Shown here: positions 25,471-35,150 of the stretch, one piece after another
Layout of the letters: the number at the start of each line of letters is the position of its first letter
How positions within the stretch are numbered: the stretch's first letter is position 1
Assembly (NCBI GenBank): GCA_913757435.1
Contig: CAJYDM010000006.1
Location: 183,735 to 247,734, forward strand
Direction: 5' to 3'
From: Syntrophomonas sp. DTU019
GTDB lineage: Bacteria; Bacillota; Syntrophomonadia; Syntrophomonadales; Syntrophomonadaceae
DNA: 64,000 nucleotides
Position numbers and translations under genes: made by a program
Notes under the pieces: model-generated
Database searches by the model: none
Told to the model about the DNA's origin: nothing
What the model saw: the letters and a program-made list of their open reading frames with translations, nothing else

Positions 25471-25698
25471 ATACTCGGTATACACCCTCAATACTCGGGG
25501 ACATACCCCTGTACTCGGGGACATCCCCCTTTATTCGGGGACATTCCTCTTTACTCGGGGACATACCTCTATACTCGGGGACATTCCTCCGCAGGAGGTG
25601 TGTCCCCGTTCCTTGACTGGTGTGTCCCCGTTCCTTGACTGGTATGTCCCCGTTCCTTGACTGGTGTGTCCCCGTTCCTTAATTGGTGTGTCCCCGTA
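25471..25698. repeat. REP-like array: two facing tandem repeats with a central hairpin
   Basis: Left half: six 20-bp units from 25471, five of them containing CTCGGGGACAT or TTCGGGGACAT. Right half: about 4.5 units of 22 bp from 25599, each TGTGTCCCCGTTCCTTGACTGG with small variants. The halves are inverted relative to each other, so CGGGGACA faces TGTCCCCG. The junction folds into GGGGACA..CCTCC / GGAGG..TGTCCCC with a three-base loop. The array lies between the SGNH gene and UPF0182. Confidence 0.92.
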
Positions 25699-25711
25699 CA
25701 TTGTTTTGCGT

Positions 25712-28459
25712 TTATTGCTGGGTCAAGGCCTCCAACCTTCTTATCACATCATTGAGCTTGTTTAAGCTCTCTCCATATCCAGCCCAATCCCCGCTCTGCA
25801 GTCTGTTCTGGGCCTGATCGTATAATTCCCGGGCCTGTGTTGCCAGGCTCTGTACAGTGTCCTGGCCTTGCTGTGGCTCCTGGCTAGGTGTGGTAGGTTT
25901 GCCTGGCTGTGAACCTTGTTCTCCGAACAGCCTCATCAAAGCTTGATCCAGGCTGGGCTCCATCACGATGCTGTTGCCAAAGGCCACCACCACCCGTTTC
26001 AGTTCCGGCAGCTGGCTGCTTTCAGCCTGCAGGTAGACCGGTTCCACATATAACACCGCATCATCGAAAGGTATCACGATCAAGTTGCCGCGGTACACCC
26101 TGGAGCCGGCCTGATTCCACAATGTAAGCTGCTGGGAAATTACCGTATCCTGAGTGATGCGGGCCTCGATCTGTTCAGGTCCGAATATGGTCTCCTGTTT
26201 GTTGAATTCATAAACCAGTAGCTTTCCGTAATTATCCCCATCCATACGGGCCGCCATCCAGCCGATCATGTTGGGCCGATTTTTAGGGGTAAAAGGCATC
26301 ATCAACACATATTCAGGCTTTTCCTCATCGGGGAAGCGCATGATTATATAATAGGGTTCCATTTCAGTTTGCTGATCGCCCACCACTTCCCTGGGAATCA
26401 GCCAGGGATCTTCTTTGTTATAGAAGACATTGGGATCTAACATATGGAAATTGCGATACATGGCCGTCTGGGCCCTAAAAAGGTCCTCGGGATAACGCAC
26501 ATGGCTTCTAAGCCCGGCCGGCATCTCCTCAAAAGATTGATAAACCCCGGGGAAGATGCTGGCATAGGTCTTGATGATGGGATCGTCGTTATCGGTTATA
26601 TAGAAGCGGGTGTCCCCACTGTATGCATCCACAGTGATCTTGACCGCATTGCGGATATAGTTTTTACCGTTGCCACCGGGATAAGGCTCTGAATACGGGT
26701 AATAACGGGTGGTGGTATAGGCGTCCATGATCCAATATAGCTTGCCATCATCATTTAGTACTATATATGGATCATGGTCAAATTGCAGATATGGGGCGAT
26801 GTTACGCACCCGCTCATTTATCTGTCGTCCCATCAAGACCTGGCTTTCATTGCCGATGTCGCTTGACAAGAGTACTTTGTAATCTTTCATTACCCAGCTC
26901 AACACCAACCGGCGCACCCATGAATTCACTTTGATGCCGTTTTCTCCCTCATAGTTGGAGAAGATATTCTTATCGCCCATGGGGTAGTCGAATTCCGGCT
27001 GCTTGGTATTGACAATCACGGTATTGTTGGTGCGCTCGCCGAAGTAGACCTCGGGCCGGGTAATGGTTATGCCCTCCACCGCACGCGGGGGTACATCCTG
27101 AATAAAGAAACGCGGGAACCCTTCCTGGGCAATCTCGGTGACCGGGCTCATTAAAATCCCGTAGCCATGAGTATACATCAGGGTCTGGTTGACCCAGGTC
27201 TGAGCATCCTCGGAAAGCTGGCTTTGGTCGAGCTCACGGGCCGCCACCATTACTTGGCGGTACTCACCATTGATGGTATAGCGGTCTACATCCACATCAT
27301 TGAATACATAATAGCCTCTCAATTGCTGCAGGTTCTGGAAAGTCACCATCAAGGGCTGCCAATCCCAGAGGCGAATGTTTTCGACAATACCTTGATTCTC
27401 AGGCTTGTTGATATCAAGCGTAAAAGTATTGGTGAAAGGTTTGATCTCCGCTTTGTCGAGAGCATAGGCAGAGCGGGTATACTTGATGGCATTCTCCAAA
27501 TAGGGTGTTTCCCGATTGAACTCGTTGGGCTGGACCACCAGTTGTTGAATCGCTGACGGATAGATGCTGCCCATCACTACCGCTATAACCAGCCAGGCTC
27601 CCAGGCTCCACAGTATCCATTTAATTTTCTTGATCCACAGATTGGCCAGGATAATCAAGGCTATAATCAAGGTGATGATTATCAGCGCTTGATAAGCTGG
27701 CAGGGTGGCATGAACATCAGCATAAGTGGCCCCCCACACAATACCCGTCGGGGAGAATAATATCCCTAAAGAGTCAAGCCAGTAGCCCCAGGCCTTGAGG
27801 ATCAGAATCAGAGCCAGCAGTATGGCCAAATGACTCTTGGCAGTGCTGAACTGACTCCAGTCGCCTATCAACAGATCCGCAGAGGCGTTTATGATATAAA
27901 GCACCCCCACCATGATGACGGTCAGGACTAAGGTCAACATCAAAATCGCATAGATATCATGATAGAAACTGAAATTGAAGAAATAGAATCCCAGGTCACG
28001 GCCAAATATGGGATCGGTGATTCCTACCGTAACGCGGTTCAGGTATTGCTGTAGTTCGAGCCATTTACCACTTCCGGAAGCAGCCACTAAAAGCCCGGCA
28101 AATACTGATAACCCCAGAAAAAACCATTTCCCCATCGGTCCGGTAAGGAAATCCCGCCATGGGGACAGTGGTATCTGGTCGAGGTAAATTACACCTCGGC
28201 CATCTTCAGTGCTCTCGGGCCTTTCCATTTCTCCCAGGTGCCGACGGGTAAAACTCAGGTTGAAATAGAAGAACAGAAATGAAACGGCGAACAGAGCAAG
28301 GTAAAGGGCCACCTGGTTACCAATCATAATGGTGAAAACGTTGGCATAATTAATAGAATCAAACCACAGCCATTTAACGTAAAGACCTGCCAAGGTTGAT
28401 AGCACGCCCAGTGTCACCAGAAGCAAAAATATCTTGGTGTTGCTACTCATTTTTCGCAT
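25712..28459 (-). CDS. UPF0182 family membrane protein
   Basis: A 915-residue protein of the UPF0182/COG1615 family. The first 330 residues hold about seven membrane segments (for example [38 protein letters not shown] and [18 protein letters not shown]). A large extracytoplasmic domain follows, with the family's [43 protein letters not shown] and [26 protein letters not shown] segments. The C-terminus is a Gln-rich linker and a short helical region. The function is unknown. GGGGGAAGG precedes the ATG. The stop codon is 14 bp from the REP-like array. Confidence 0.93.
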   Translation of the reverse strand: MRKMSSNTKIFLLLVTLGVLSTLAGLYVKWLWFDSINYANVFTIMIGNQVALYLALFAVSFLFFYFNLSFTRRHLGEMERPESTEDGRGVIYLDQIPLSPWRDFLTGPMGKWFFLGLSVFAGLLVAASGSGKWLELQQYLNRVTVGITDPIFGRDLGFYFFNFSFYHDIYAILMLTLVLTVIMVGVLYIINASADLLIGDWSQFSTAKSHLAILLALILILKAWGYWLDSLGILFSPTGIVWGATYADVHATLPAYQALIIITLIIALIILANLWIKKIKWILWSLGAWLVIAVVMGSIYPSAIQQLVVQPNEFNRETPYLENAIKYTRSAYALDKAEIKPFTNTFTLDINKPENQGIVENIRLWDWQPLMVTFQNLQQLRGYYVFNDVDVDRYTINGEYRQVMVAARELDQSQLSEDAQTWVNQTLMYTHGYGILMSPVTEIAQEGFPRFFIQDVPPRAVEGITITRPEVYFGERTNNTVIVNTKQPEFDYPMGDKNIFSNYEGENGIKVNSWVRRLVLSWVMKDYKVLLSSDIGNESQVLMGRQINERVRNIAPYLQFDHDPYIVLNDDGKLYWIMDAYTTTRYYPYSEPYPGGNGKNYIRNAVKITVDAYSGDTRFYITDNDDPIIKTYASIFPGVYQSFEEMPAGLRSHVRYPEDLFRAQTAMYRNFHMLDPNVFYNKEDPWLIPREVVGDQQTEMEPYYIIMRFPDEEKPEYVLMMPFTPKNRPNMIGWMAARMDGDNYGKLLVYEFNKQETIFGPEQIEARITQDTVISQQLTLWNQAGSRVYRGNLIVIPFDDAVLYVEPVYLQAESSQLPELKRVVVAFGNSIVMEPSLDQALMRLFGEQGSQPGKPTTPSQEPQQGQDTVQSLATQARELYDQAQNRLQSGDWAGYGESLNKLNDVIRRLEALTQQ

Positions 28460-28605
28460 TAAGCCTTCCCCCTTTCGGTATATTTTGCAGCCAGTCTTTA
28501 TTATTCTTAATTATATCTTCTCTAAATGTTAAGAGAACCCCTGCTGCAGTAATAAGAAGCCACAGCCCTCTGTGGTCTATACCGCAACCGGATTCTCTCT
28601 CCGTA

Positions 28606-29673
28606 TCAGTCGAATACCCTTAAGACCTCATAAGCCGTATCCCGCAAGGCCGGAGTCCGCCCGGTGGAGCGGATCAATTCCAGCATGCTCTCCAGACAAG
28701 CCCTGTAGTTGTCTGAATTTGGGTTCACTAAGTGGCCTCTCAACAACAGGCTCCCCAGGTCATCTGCCCCACACTCCAAAGTTCTCTTGGCTACCTCTTC
28801 ATTGTAGCCTATCCAAGAACCATGGATATGATCAAAATTATTCAGGTATAGCCGGGATAAGGCCAGGAATTTCAGATATTCCTCAGCAGGCAAGGGTTCA
28901 ACTAAAAAACCATTGTTGCCAGGCCGATATACCCAGATGATAAACGCCCGAAAACCCTGGGTCTCGTCCTGTAATTCCCGAATCAGGCGCAGATGAGCCA
29001 GACGCTGCTCTATAGTCTCTACAGTTCCCATCATCATAGTGGCAGTGCTCTTGATCCCCAGGCCGTGGGCAGTGCGCATGACCTCGAGCCAAGTAGAGGT
29101 GTTAATCTTGTTGGGACTGATCAGATTTCTGACCGTGTCATGAAGTATATCCGCTCCCCCACCGGGCAATGAATCCAGACCGGCCTTTTTTAACCGCAAT
29201 AGGGTTTCCTCCAGGCTCAATCCTGATATTTTGGCGATAAACACCAGCTCCGGCGGAGTCAGCGAATGTATAGTCAGTCCATAGCGCCCCTTGAGGTTCT
29301 TGAACATATCCTCAAAATAGTCGATTTTCAGGTCTTCATTCAATCCCCCTTGCAGAATCAGCTGGGTGGCGCCGAATTCCATGGCCTCCATGACTTTGCC
29401 GAACAGGGTAGCCTTGTCTATCACGTAGGCATCATTATCGGTCTTATTACGGTAAAAAGAGCAGAATTTACATTGGCAGGAACAGATATTTGTGTAATTG
29501 ATAGTCCGGTCGATTATGAACGTGATGAGATCATCCTGAAATATCCTGTCTCTGGCCTCACAGGCCGCTGCTGCGATTTTGTTTAGGTCTTCGGTCAAAT
29601 AGAGAAATAAAAACTCTTCATCGGTCATTCGCCGTCCTTCAACAACTGCGCTCAAAATACTCTTGCTATCCAA
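28606..29673 (-). CDS. mqnC: Cyclic dehypoxanthinyl futalosine synthase (MqnC), radical SAM
   Basis: A 355-residue radical SAM enzyme of the futalosine menaquinone pathway. The 4Fe-4S motif CSCQCKFCSFYR (CxxxCxxC) is near residue 65. FGATQLILQGGLNEDLKI, LKKAGLDSLPGGGADIL and the MMMGTVET segment fit MqnC rather than MqnE. It cyclises dehypoxanthine futalosine on the way to 1,4-dihydroxy-6-naphthoate. Other mqn genes are not in this window. Start is TTG with only a weak ribosome binding site, but length agrees with the family. Presence implies menaquinone synthesis without the classical Men pathway. Confidence 0.87.
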   Translation of the reverse strand: MDSKSILSAVVEGRRMTDEEFLFLYLTEDLNKIAAAACEARDRIFQDDLITFIIDRTINYTNICSCQCKFCSFYRNKTDNDAYVIDKATLFGKVMEAMEFGATQLILQGGLNEDLKIDYFEDMFKNLKGRYGLTIHSLTPPELVFIAKISGLSLEETLLRLKKAGLDSLPGGGADILHDTVRNLISPNKINTSTWLEVMRTAHGLGIKSTATMMMGTVETIEQRLAHLRLIRELQDETQGFRAFIIWVYRPGNNGFLVEPLPAEEYLKFLALSRLYLNNFDHIHGSWIGYNEEVAKRTLECGADDLGSLLLRGHLVNPNSDNYRACLESMLELIRSTGRTPALRDTAYEVLRVFD

Positions 29674-29809
29674 TGCCGCACCGTCTTTCCTGCTGTACTA
29701 AAATTACTACTTACCAAGCCATACACAGAGTGTAAACCATGACATTAATAATCAAACCCCGGAAGCCTTACCGCTTTGACTTGCCAGGCTTGGTCACACT
29801 TCCACCCTA

Positions 29810-30124
29810 TTATCGCATGCGTTGTTTTCTATTAGAAGGGCTTTTCTTGAATGCGGAAGGGTCAAATTCTTCGGTAAAGGTCAGAGCCCACTCCAGGCGG
29901 CGGATTATCTCGTCTGTACTCCCTAAACCGGTATAGATCAGGGGCTGGCAGCTAAACTTCTCAATGAAAATCCGTAGCCCCAGAGCGGTTTCTTCCAAGT
30001 CCGCCAGGCCTCTTTGGGCTTGTTCATTCTCCCCGGCATCCATCATCTCTTTGAGCCTGGCGATCTTCTGGCAGATCTCTTCCAGGGTCTCATTTATTAT
30101 ACCTGCAGGCAGGAAGTTGGTCAT
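29810..30124 (-). CDS. Small protein of unknown function
   Basis: A 104-residue protein with no family I recognise. Residues 8-55 are charged and helical (ETLEEICQKIARLKEMMDAG, then QAQRGLADLEETALGL), then a second helical part and a basic tail (KKSPSNRKQRMR). No membrane or catalytic motif. GGAGGGGAG sits about 10 bases before the ATG. An IS1634 element is inserted just upstream; the gene itself is intact and retains 64 bp of its upstream DNA because of the 130-bp duplication. Its original promoter may be separated or preserved depending on its position. Confidence 0.6.
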   Translation of the reverse strand: MTNFLPAGIINETLEEICQKIARLKEMMDAGENEQAQRGLADLEETALGLRIFIEKFSCQPLIYTGLGSTDEIIRRLEWALTFTEEFDPSAFKKSPSNRKQRMR

Positions 30125-30188
30125 ACGAACAGAACTCCCCTCCTGTTTTTGGTTATTAATTCGTCAGAATTAATGAAATTTCCTTTTT
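30059..30188. repeat. 130-bp direct duplication flanking IS1634, left copy
   Basis: As far as I can read, identical to 32136-32265. It covers the first 22 codons of the small gene and 64 bp upstream. It abuts the left end of the IS1634 element and is best explained as a long target-site duplication, a known property of the IS1634 family. Confidence 0.93.
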
Positions 30189-30341
30189 CCTGACTTTTGC
30201 AGATAAGCTGAAAAGAATACCCGTGTAAATGCTGTAATATTAGTATTTATCGGGTATTTTTTATATCTCTCTACTGTATATCTAACGTATGTATGTTATA
30301 ATATGGTTATACTATACTTGGTTCATACGAGGGGTGCAGGC

Positions 30342-32036
30342 ATGAGCAGTCTACAGGTATATAACAGCCGAGGGATCAAATATGTGAGAATCGTGGAGTC
30401 TTATCGGGATCCAGTTAATAAGAAGCCCAAGACCAGGGTACTTAAGGTATTAGGGCGTGCAGACGAATTGGAAGCGCAGGAGCCTGGAATTCTGAATCGT
30501 TTGCGCAGAGAATGCCGGGAGTCCAGGGCTTTCAACGAGAGTCTTAAACAAGAAGCAATATTTAAAGATATCCAGCATTACCTGGAAGGATCTGATAACG
30601 ACGCTGCTAAAGGCTTTCCTATTCGTAATTACGGCGTTAAGGTATACGAGAGTATCTGGGATGAATTGAAACTTGATTACTTCTTCGATTATCGCCAGAA
30701 GCGTGATTCCAACCTTAAGTTCAAAGTCAAAGATACGACATCTATGCTCGTTTACTTCCGGCTGCTAAAACCGGCATCAAAGAAAAAGAGCTTTGAACAA
30801 AAGGAGTTCTTTATCAACTCCAAGGAAATGAATTTAGAACAAATATACCGGAGTCTTTCTTTTCTTGCCAATGAAAAGAAATCTCTGGAAAGGCACTTGA
30901 ACAAGCAGCTATCACTTAAAATGACACGCAACCTTGGAGTTGCTTTCTACGATGTTACCACTTATTACTTTGAGTCAGTCAGAGCCGATGAACTTAAGAA
31001 GTTCGGTTATTCTAAAGACAACAAAGTAAATCAGGTCCAAGTCGTAATGGGGCTCTTAATTGACGATGAGGGCATCCCAATTAGCTATGAACTGTTCCCC
31101 GGAAATACCAATGATTTTAAGACGCTGGTGCCAGTTATGGAATACTTACGGGAAACCTATGGCATAAAGAAGATTATAATAACCGCTGATCGTGGGCTAA
31201 ATTCTAAACAGAACCTGGCCTACCTCAGGTCAAAAGGTTTTGATTATGTCATGGCATACAAAATCCGATCTGCAAGTAAAGCAATTAAGAACCTAGTTCT
31301 TGGGGACGAGGGCTACACTGTGGAGAGCCCGCAATTTAAATGGAAGGTCTGCAATTTTCAGAACAGTGTTAAGATTAATGGCGAAAAAGTCTTGCTCGAT
31401 GACAATATGGTGATAACTTGGTCAGCTAAACGTGCTGAGAAAGACCGTAGAGACCGCGAACGATTGATAGAGAAGTCCCGGCGCCTTGTGGACTCCAAAT
31501 CCAGTCTCAAAGCAGAAATGAAAAAGGGTGGCAAAAAGTATGTGCAACTGGCCATTTTTGATGACGATCACGTTTCATTCAACGAAAATCAGGTTGAAAT
31601 GGATGCACAATTCGATGGATATTATGGAATTCAAAGCTCGGACAAAAGCCTGTCAGCGGCGCAGGTGATAGGGATCTATCAAGGCCTTTGGAAGATTGAG
31701 GAGAGCTTCAGGGTTATGAAAAGCAATTTAGAGGCCAGACCCATCTTTGTTTGGACAGAATCGAGTATTCGCGGCCATTTCGTAATGTGCTACCTGGCTT
31801 TGGTAATCCAGCGGTATCTAGAATACAAACTCAGAAAAGAAAAACTTGAGTTGTCTACCGAAAAGATCCAAGATGCTCTTCGAAGTGCTAATCTTACTGT
31901 TATTGATGATGCAAAAAGCAACAGCTCATATTATCTAAAGAACCAATCAAATGAAGACTTTTCGGCAATCCTAAGTACTTTACAACTTCCTGAAATCTTA
32001 CCGTATGGTAAACTGAAAGACATCCGCAAAGCTTAG
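30342..32036 (+). CDS. IS1634-family DDE transposase
   Basis: A 564-residue transposase of the IS4-like superfamily. First aspartate is in VAFYDVTTYYFES (about 215), second in IIITADRGLNSKQN (about 285), and the glutamate in GLWKIEESFRVMKSNLEARP (about 455), the Y-x-x-R/K-E-x-F-K signature region. The N-terminus (GIKYVRIVESYRDP, KPKTRVLKVLGR) is typical of IS1634. ATG at 30342 has GAGGGGTG 5 bases upstream; an earlier in-frame start at 30303 lacks one. Length and motifs indicate an active enzyme. Confidence 0.93.
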   Translation: MSSLQVYNSRGIKYVRIVESYRDPVNKKPKTRVLKVLGRADELEAQEPGILNRLRRECRESRAFNESLKQEAIFKDIQHYLEGSDNDAAKGFPIRNYGVKVYESIWDELKLDYFFDYRQKRDSNLKFKVKDTTSMLVYFRLLKPASKKKSFEQKEFFINSKEMNLEQIYRSLSFLANEKKSLERHLNKQLSLKMTRNLGVAFYDVTTYYFESVRADELKKFGYSKDNKVNQVQVVMGLLIDDEGIPISYELFPGNTNDFKTLVPVMEYLRETYGIKKIIITADRGLNSKQNLAYLRSKGFDYVMAYKIRSASKAIKNLVLGDEGYTVESPQFKWKVCNFQNSVKINGEKVLLDDNMVITWSAKRAEKDRRDRERLIEKSRRLVDSKSSLKAEMKKGGKKYVQLAIFDDDHVSFNENQVEMDAQFDGYYGIQSSDKSLSAAQVIGIYQGLWKIEESFRVMKSNLEARPIFVWTESSIRGHFVMCYLALVIQRYLEYKLRKEKLELSTEKIQDALRSANLTVIDDAKSNSSYYLKNQSNEDFSAILSTLQLPEILPYGKLKDIRKA

Positions 32037-32060
32037 ATATACAATCCTACAATTAAAAGA

Positions 32061-32108
32061 AAAGCTCTCAATTGCCTATCATCTAGGGGCGCGGAGAGCT
32101 TTCTTCTT
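32061..32108 (+). terminator. Terminator inside the IS1634 right end
   Basis: AAAGCTCTC (32061-32069) pairs with GAGAGCTTT (32094-32102), followed by CTTCTTCC. It begins 24 bp after the transposase stop. Confidence 0.65.
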
Positions 32109-32135
32109 CCTCTATTTTGCAAAAGTCAGGAACAC

Positions 32136-32201
32136 GGCGATCTTCTGGCAGATCTCTTCCAGGGTCTCATTTATTATACCTGCAGGCAGGAAGTTGGTCA
32201 T
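32136..32201 (-). pseudogene. Duplicated N-terminal fragment of the small unknown gene
   Basis: The right duplication carries the start codon (32199-32201), its GGAGG site and the first 22 codons of the gene at 29810-30124, after which the frame runs into the IS element. Translation from here would give a truncated product. Confidence 0.75.
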
Positions 32202-32265
32202 ACGAACAGAACTCCCCTCCTGTTTTTGGTTATTAATTCGTCAGAATTAATGAAATTTCCTTTTT
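32136..32265. repeat. 130-bp direct duplication flanking IS1634, right copy
   Basis: Second copy of 30059-30188. It joins the original upstream sequence of the small gene on the ddl side. Confidence 0.93.
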
Positions 32266-32365
32266 AGATGTCGAAAAATAAGCGGGGCATTCCCGGTCTT
32301 TTCGGACAGGGCCGCCCCAGTACGCTCACCGATCTTAATGAACACCCTGCCATGAGTAAACCCTG

Positions 32366-33535
32366 CTATTTGAGCCCTTTGGCACCGCCTTTGCCCTTCA
32401 TAGCCAGGATGTTGGTGTCATAGGAAAAAACCAGGTTATCTCTTTCCCGGGTGCGCTTCAAGGCCAGTTGAATCAGTTCTTCGGTCAATTCAGTGAAGGA
32501 TTTGCCGGTGGCCTCCCACAAATAGAAGGATAGGGACCCTGGGATGGTGTTGATTTCGTTGACATAGACCTGGCCGCTATCGCCGTCAATAAGGAAATCG
32601 ATGCGCGATACCCCGCTGCAGTCTAAAACTTGGAAAGTTTTAACTGCCAGGTCCTGAATCAGCGCAGTCTGATCGTCGGGTATATTAGCTGGAAGTTGTC
32701 TGGCTGCGCCGCTCATGCCCTTGCTGCCTTCATTCATGTATTTGTCTTTATAGCTCAATATCTTTTCAGTACTTATCGGCTCCTCGCACACCGAAGGCAA
32801 AGCCTTTTCATAATCGCCCAGAACCGAGCAGTTGATCTCACGCAGATTCACCACTTTGTGCTCCACAATGATGCGGTTGGAGAAGCGTGAAGCCAGGTCC
32901 AGGGCATCTTCTAACTCCTCACGGTTGTCGGCGGTGGTTATTCCCACGCTGGAACCTGAATTGGCCGGTTTTACTATCAGCGGATAATCAAGTTTTGATT
33001 CAATATCTGCATAAACCCCGGTGGGGTCGGAGAACCAGCGTTTGGAATAGAACCATACATAATCCAATACCGGCAATCCGGCTTCTTTCAACACCATGCG
33101 CATGGCGATCTTATCCATGCCCAGTGCAGAAGACAAGACATTGCAGCCTGCATAGGGTATATCCAGCATCTCCAGATATCCCTGTAAACAGCCATCCTCC
33201 ACATTGGTGCCATGTACCACCGGCAGGGCCACATCCAGGGTGCCCAGTCGGCCTTTGCGGAATATTGAGGCAGGATATTCGGTCATCACCTTTTCACCAT
33301 CATGGTTGGTAATTACAATCTGCTTGCTGCGGCTTAAAAGCCGGTCCAGATCTTTGTAATTCTGAATGTCTTCCAGGTCATTACCGGTGTAAAACTGGCC
33401 CCGTTTGGTTATGTAAACCGGAACCACATTGTATTTATTGCGGTCAATGCTGTGGATCACTTGCAGGGCTGAAATGATTGATATTTCGTGCTCTACCGAC
33501 CTGCCACCGAAGAATACACCCACATTAATTTTCAC
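32366..33535 (-). CDS. ddl: D-alanine--D-alanine ligase
   Basis: A 389-residue ATP-grasp enzyme that makes the D-Ala-D-Ala dipeptide for peptidoglycan. VGVFFGGRSVEHEISIISA opens the protein. LIVKPANSGSSVGI (ATP-binding loop) is near residue 180, and VSRIDFLIDGDSGQVYVNEINTIPG near 325 holds the metal ligands. The start is GTG at 33535: AAAGGAG lies 8 bases upstream and overlaps the murF stop, and the protein then begins with the family's usual MKINVGVFFGG. A longer frame to 33595 would run into murF. It is the last gene of the hydrolase-murF-ddl operon, so it supplies the substrate that MurF uses. Confidence 0.95.
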   Translation of the reverse strand: MKINVGVFFGGRSVEHEISIISALQVIHSIDRNKYNVVPVYITKRGQFYTGNDLEDIQNYKDLDRLLSRSKQIVITNHDGEKVMTEYPASIFRKGRLGTLDVALPVVHGTNVEDGCLQGYLEMLDIPYAGCNVLSSALGMDKIAMRMVLKEAGLPVLDYVWFYSKRWFSDPTGVYADIESKLDYPLIVKPANSGSSVGITTADNREELEDALDLASRFSNRIIVEHKVVNLREINCSVLGDYEKALPSVCEEPISTEKILSYKDKYMNEGSKGMSGAARQLPANIPDDQTALIQDLAVKTFQVLDCSGVSRIDFLIDGDSGQVYVNEINTIPGSLSFYLWEATGKSFTELTEELIQLALKRTRERDNLVFSYDTNILAMKGKGGAKGLK

Positions 33536-33548
33536 CTTTTCATCTCCT

Positions 33549-35150
33549 TTACTCATTGTATGTATCGGGCAGGTCGTTCTCAAACAGAACCACACTACCC
33601 GGCTTAGCGATAAGGTTGAGGTGCTGCAGGGCCTGGTTTAGATTCCGGGCCACAAAATATTGGTTTTCGGGATAGAAGGCTTCTTTGAAGGCCTCCTGTA
33701 TAGGTTGTGTCTGGCGCGGCCCGACTAGGATGACATAATCACACACCGCTGCCGCTGCCTGCCCAAATTCGTAGTTCAATTCATATTCCCGGTTGCCCAG
33801 CTCCACCATCCCCGGGGTTATCATTATTTTATTACTTCCCTCCATTTTAGAGAGCACTTCCAGAGCCATTTTAGAGCCTACTGGATTGGAATTGAAGGCG
33901 TCATCTATAATGATATAATCCTTGCCGCGCTTCATCTCCAGACGATGCTCCACCGGGGCCAGGTTGCGCACCGCCAGGGCTACCGTGGCCATATCCATGC
34001 CCAGTTCACAGGCCACCGCAGTGGCAGCCAGTATATTGTATATATTGTGCCGGCCCAGCAGGCGGGTTCTGAAGACCCCTTGCTGACCCTTGCGGCTGCA
34101 TACGGTGAAAACCGTACCGCGCTGATCATATTGAATGGAACCTGCCCGGTAATCCAGGTCCTCGGCTTGAATGCCGTATCTAATATAATTTACTCCCGAC
34201 ACCCGGGGCAGGGAGCGGATATTTTCATCATCCCAGTTGACGAAAGCGACCCCGCCTTCCCCCAGAGACTGAATAAGCTCGAATTTAGTGCGTTTGATAT
34301 TGTTCAGATCTTTAAATGTCTCCAGGTGCTGTTCACCTATAGAGGTGATTATGCCCATGGTGGGATGCACCAGGTCGCAAATTTCTTTGATGTCGCCTTT
34401 CTTGCGGGCTCCCATTTCCACGATATAGATCTCATCTGTGGATTTCAGGCGGGTCCGGGTAGTGAGGATGACCCCCATAGTGGTATTGTAACTCTCCGGG
34501 GTAGCCAGTACATTGAAGCGCTCTGCTAAGATACGGTTTAAGAAATTTTTTGTGCTGGTCTTGCCATAACTGCCTGTGATACCTATTACCCGGAGCGAAG
34601 TGTGTTTGGCCAGGATCTGTTCCGCATCCTGATAATACCAGAAGTTAATGGCCTGCTCCAATGGCCAGATGATTATTGTGGCTACTAATACCAGAATCCA
34701 GGCAAAGGTGCTGACCGCATACATCACTTCCAGGGAATTGAAATGCAATCCGGGAGACCAGAGGCCGTGTGCCGCCCAATAGCTCACGGCCAGCAACATT
34801 ACGGCAGCCAATATCAAGAGCCTTTTTAAGCGGCTGGTGTAGACCATTTTCTTTTTAGCCCCGATCTGTCGCTGAGCGTTGTAATATGCCACTGCGATTA
34901 TCAGGTAGATGATCCCCCAAATAAAATAAGCAACCGTGCTGCGCTGAAACCATAACCAGGCGATGGCCAGGAGTGGCACCAGATCCAGCCAGTCCATTGT
35001 CCGCCACAGGTTGCCCTTTGCCCAGCGCAGATAGCGCCCCACAAAATAGCCGTTTAACTGCATATAATGGGCGGCTTTATTAATTTTAAGAACGGTATAC
35101 AAAAGCCAGGGGGCCAATACCGCTATAACCACAATGGTTCCGCTAGGCAT
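33549..35150 (-). CDS. murF: MurF-type UDP-MurNAc-tripeptide--D-Ala-D-Ala ligase with membrane N-terminus
   Basis: A 533-residue Mur ligase. The first 165 residues are membrane-spanning (IVVIAVLAPWLLYTV, YFIWGIIYLIIAVAYY, LLILAAVMLLAVSYWA, FAWILVLVATIIIWPL) and replace the usual soluble MurF N-domain. The catalytic part has GITGSYGKTSTKN (P-loop, about 190), ATPESYNTTMG, IVEMGARKKGDIKEI, TSIGEQHLETF, LGRHNIYNILAA and DDAFNSNPVGSKMALEVL. It adds D-Ala-D-Ala to the stem peptide, here apparently at the membrane. ATG at 35150 has GGAG 7 bases upstream and overlaps the hydrolase stop; an ATG six codons earlier is less well placed. Confidence 0.9.
   Translation of the reverse strand: MPSGTIVVIAVLAPWLLYTVLKINKAAHYMQLNGYFVGRYLRWAKGNLWRTMDWLDLVPLLAIAWLWFQRSTVAYFIWGIIYLIIAVAYYNAQRQIGAKKKMVYTSRLKRLLILAAVMLLAVSYWAAHGLWSPGLHFNSLEVMYAVSTFAWILVLVATIIIWPLEQAINFWYYQDAEQILAKHTSLRVIGITGSYGKTSTKNFLNRILAERFNVLATPESYNTTMGVILTTRTRLKSTDEIYIVEMGARKKGDIKEICDLVHPTMGIITSIGEQHLETFKDLNNIKRTKFELIQSLGEGGVAFVNWDDENIRSLPRVSGVNYIRYGIQAEDLDYRAGSIQYDQRGTVFTVCSRKGQQGVFRTRLLGRHNIYNILAATAVACELGMDMATVALAVRNLAPVEHRLEMKRGKDYIIIDDAFNSNPVGSKMALEVLSKMEGSNKIMITPGMVELGNREYELNYEFGQAAAAVCDYVILVGPRQTQPIQEAFKEAFYPENQYFVARNLNQALQHLNLIAKPGSVVLFENDLPDTYNE

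Larger units (their letters stand above)
30189..32130 (+). mobile_element. IS1634-family insertion sequence
   Basis: A single transposase gene between inverted ends: CCTGACTTTTGCA begins at 30189 and its complement TGCAAAAGTCAGG ends at 32130. Flanks are a 130-bp direct repeat, except for five bases (AACAC) between the right inverted repeat and the second copy. Those five bases make the exact junction ambiguous. The element is uninterrupted and probably a recent arrival given the identity of the flanking copies. Confidence 0.9.

Noticed and set aside
25457..25564. N-terminal extension of the SGNH hydrolase
   Set aside because: The extra residues come from the repeat array, and a better TTG start with a GAGGTG site exists at 25456.
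25471..25698. Possible CRISPR array
   Set aside because: Units of 20-22 bp are directly adjacent with no unique spacers and the halves are inverted, so it is a REP-like array.
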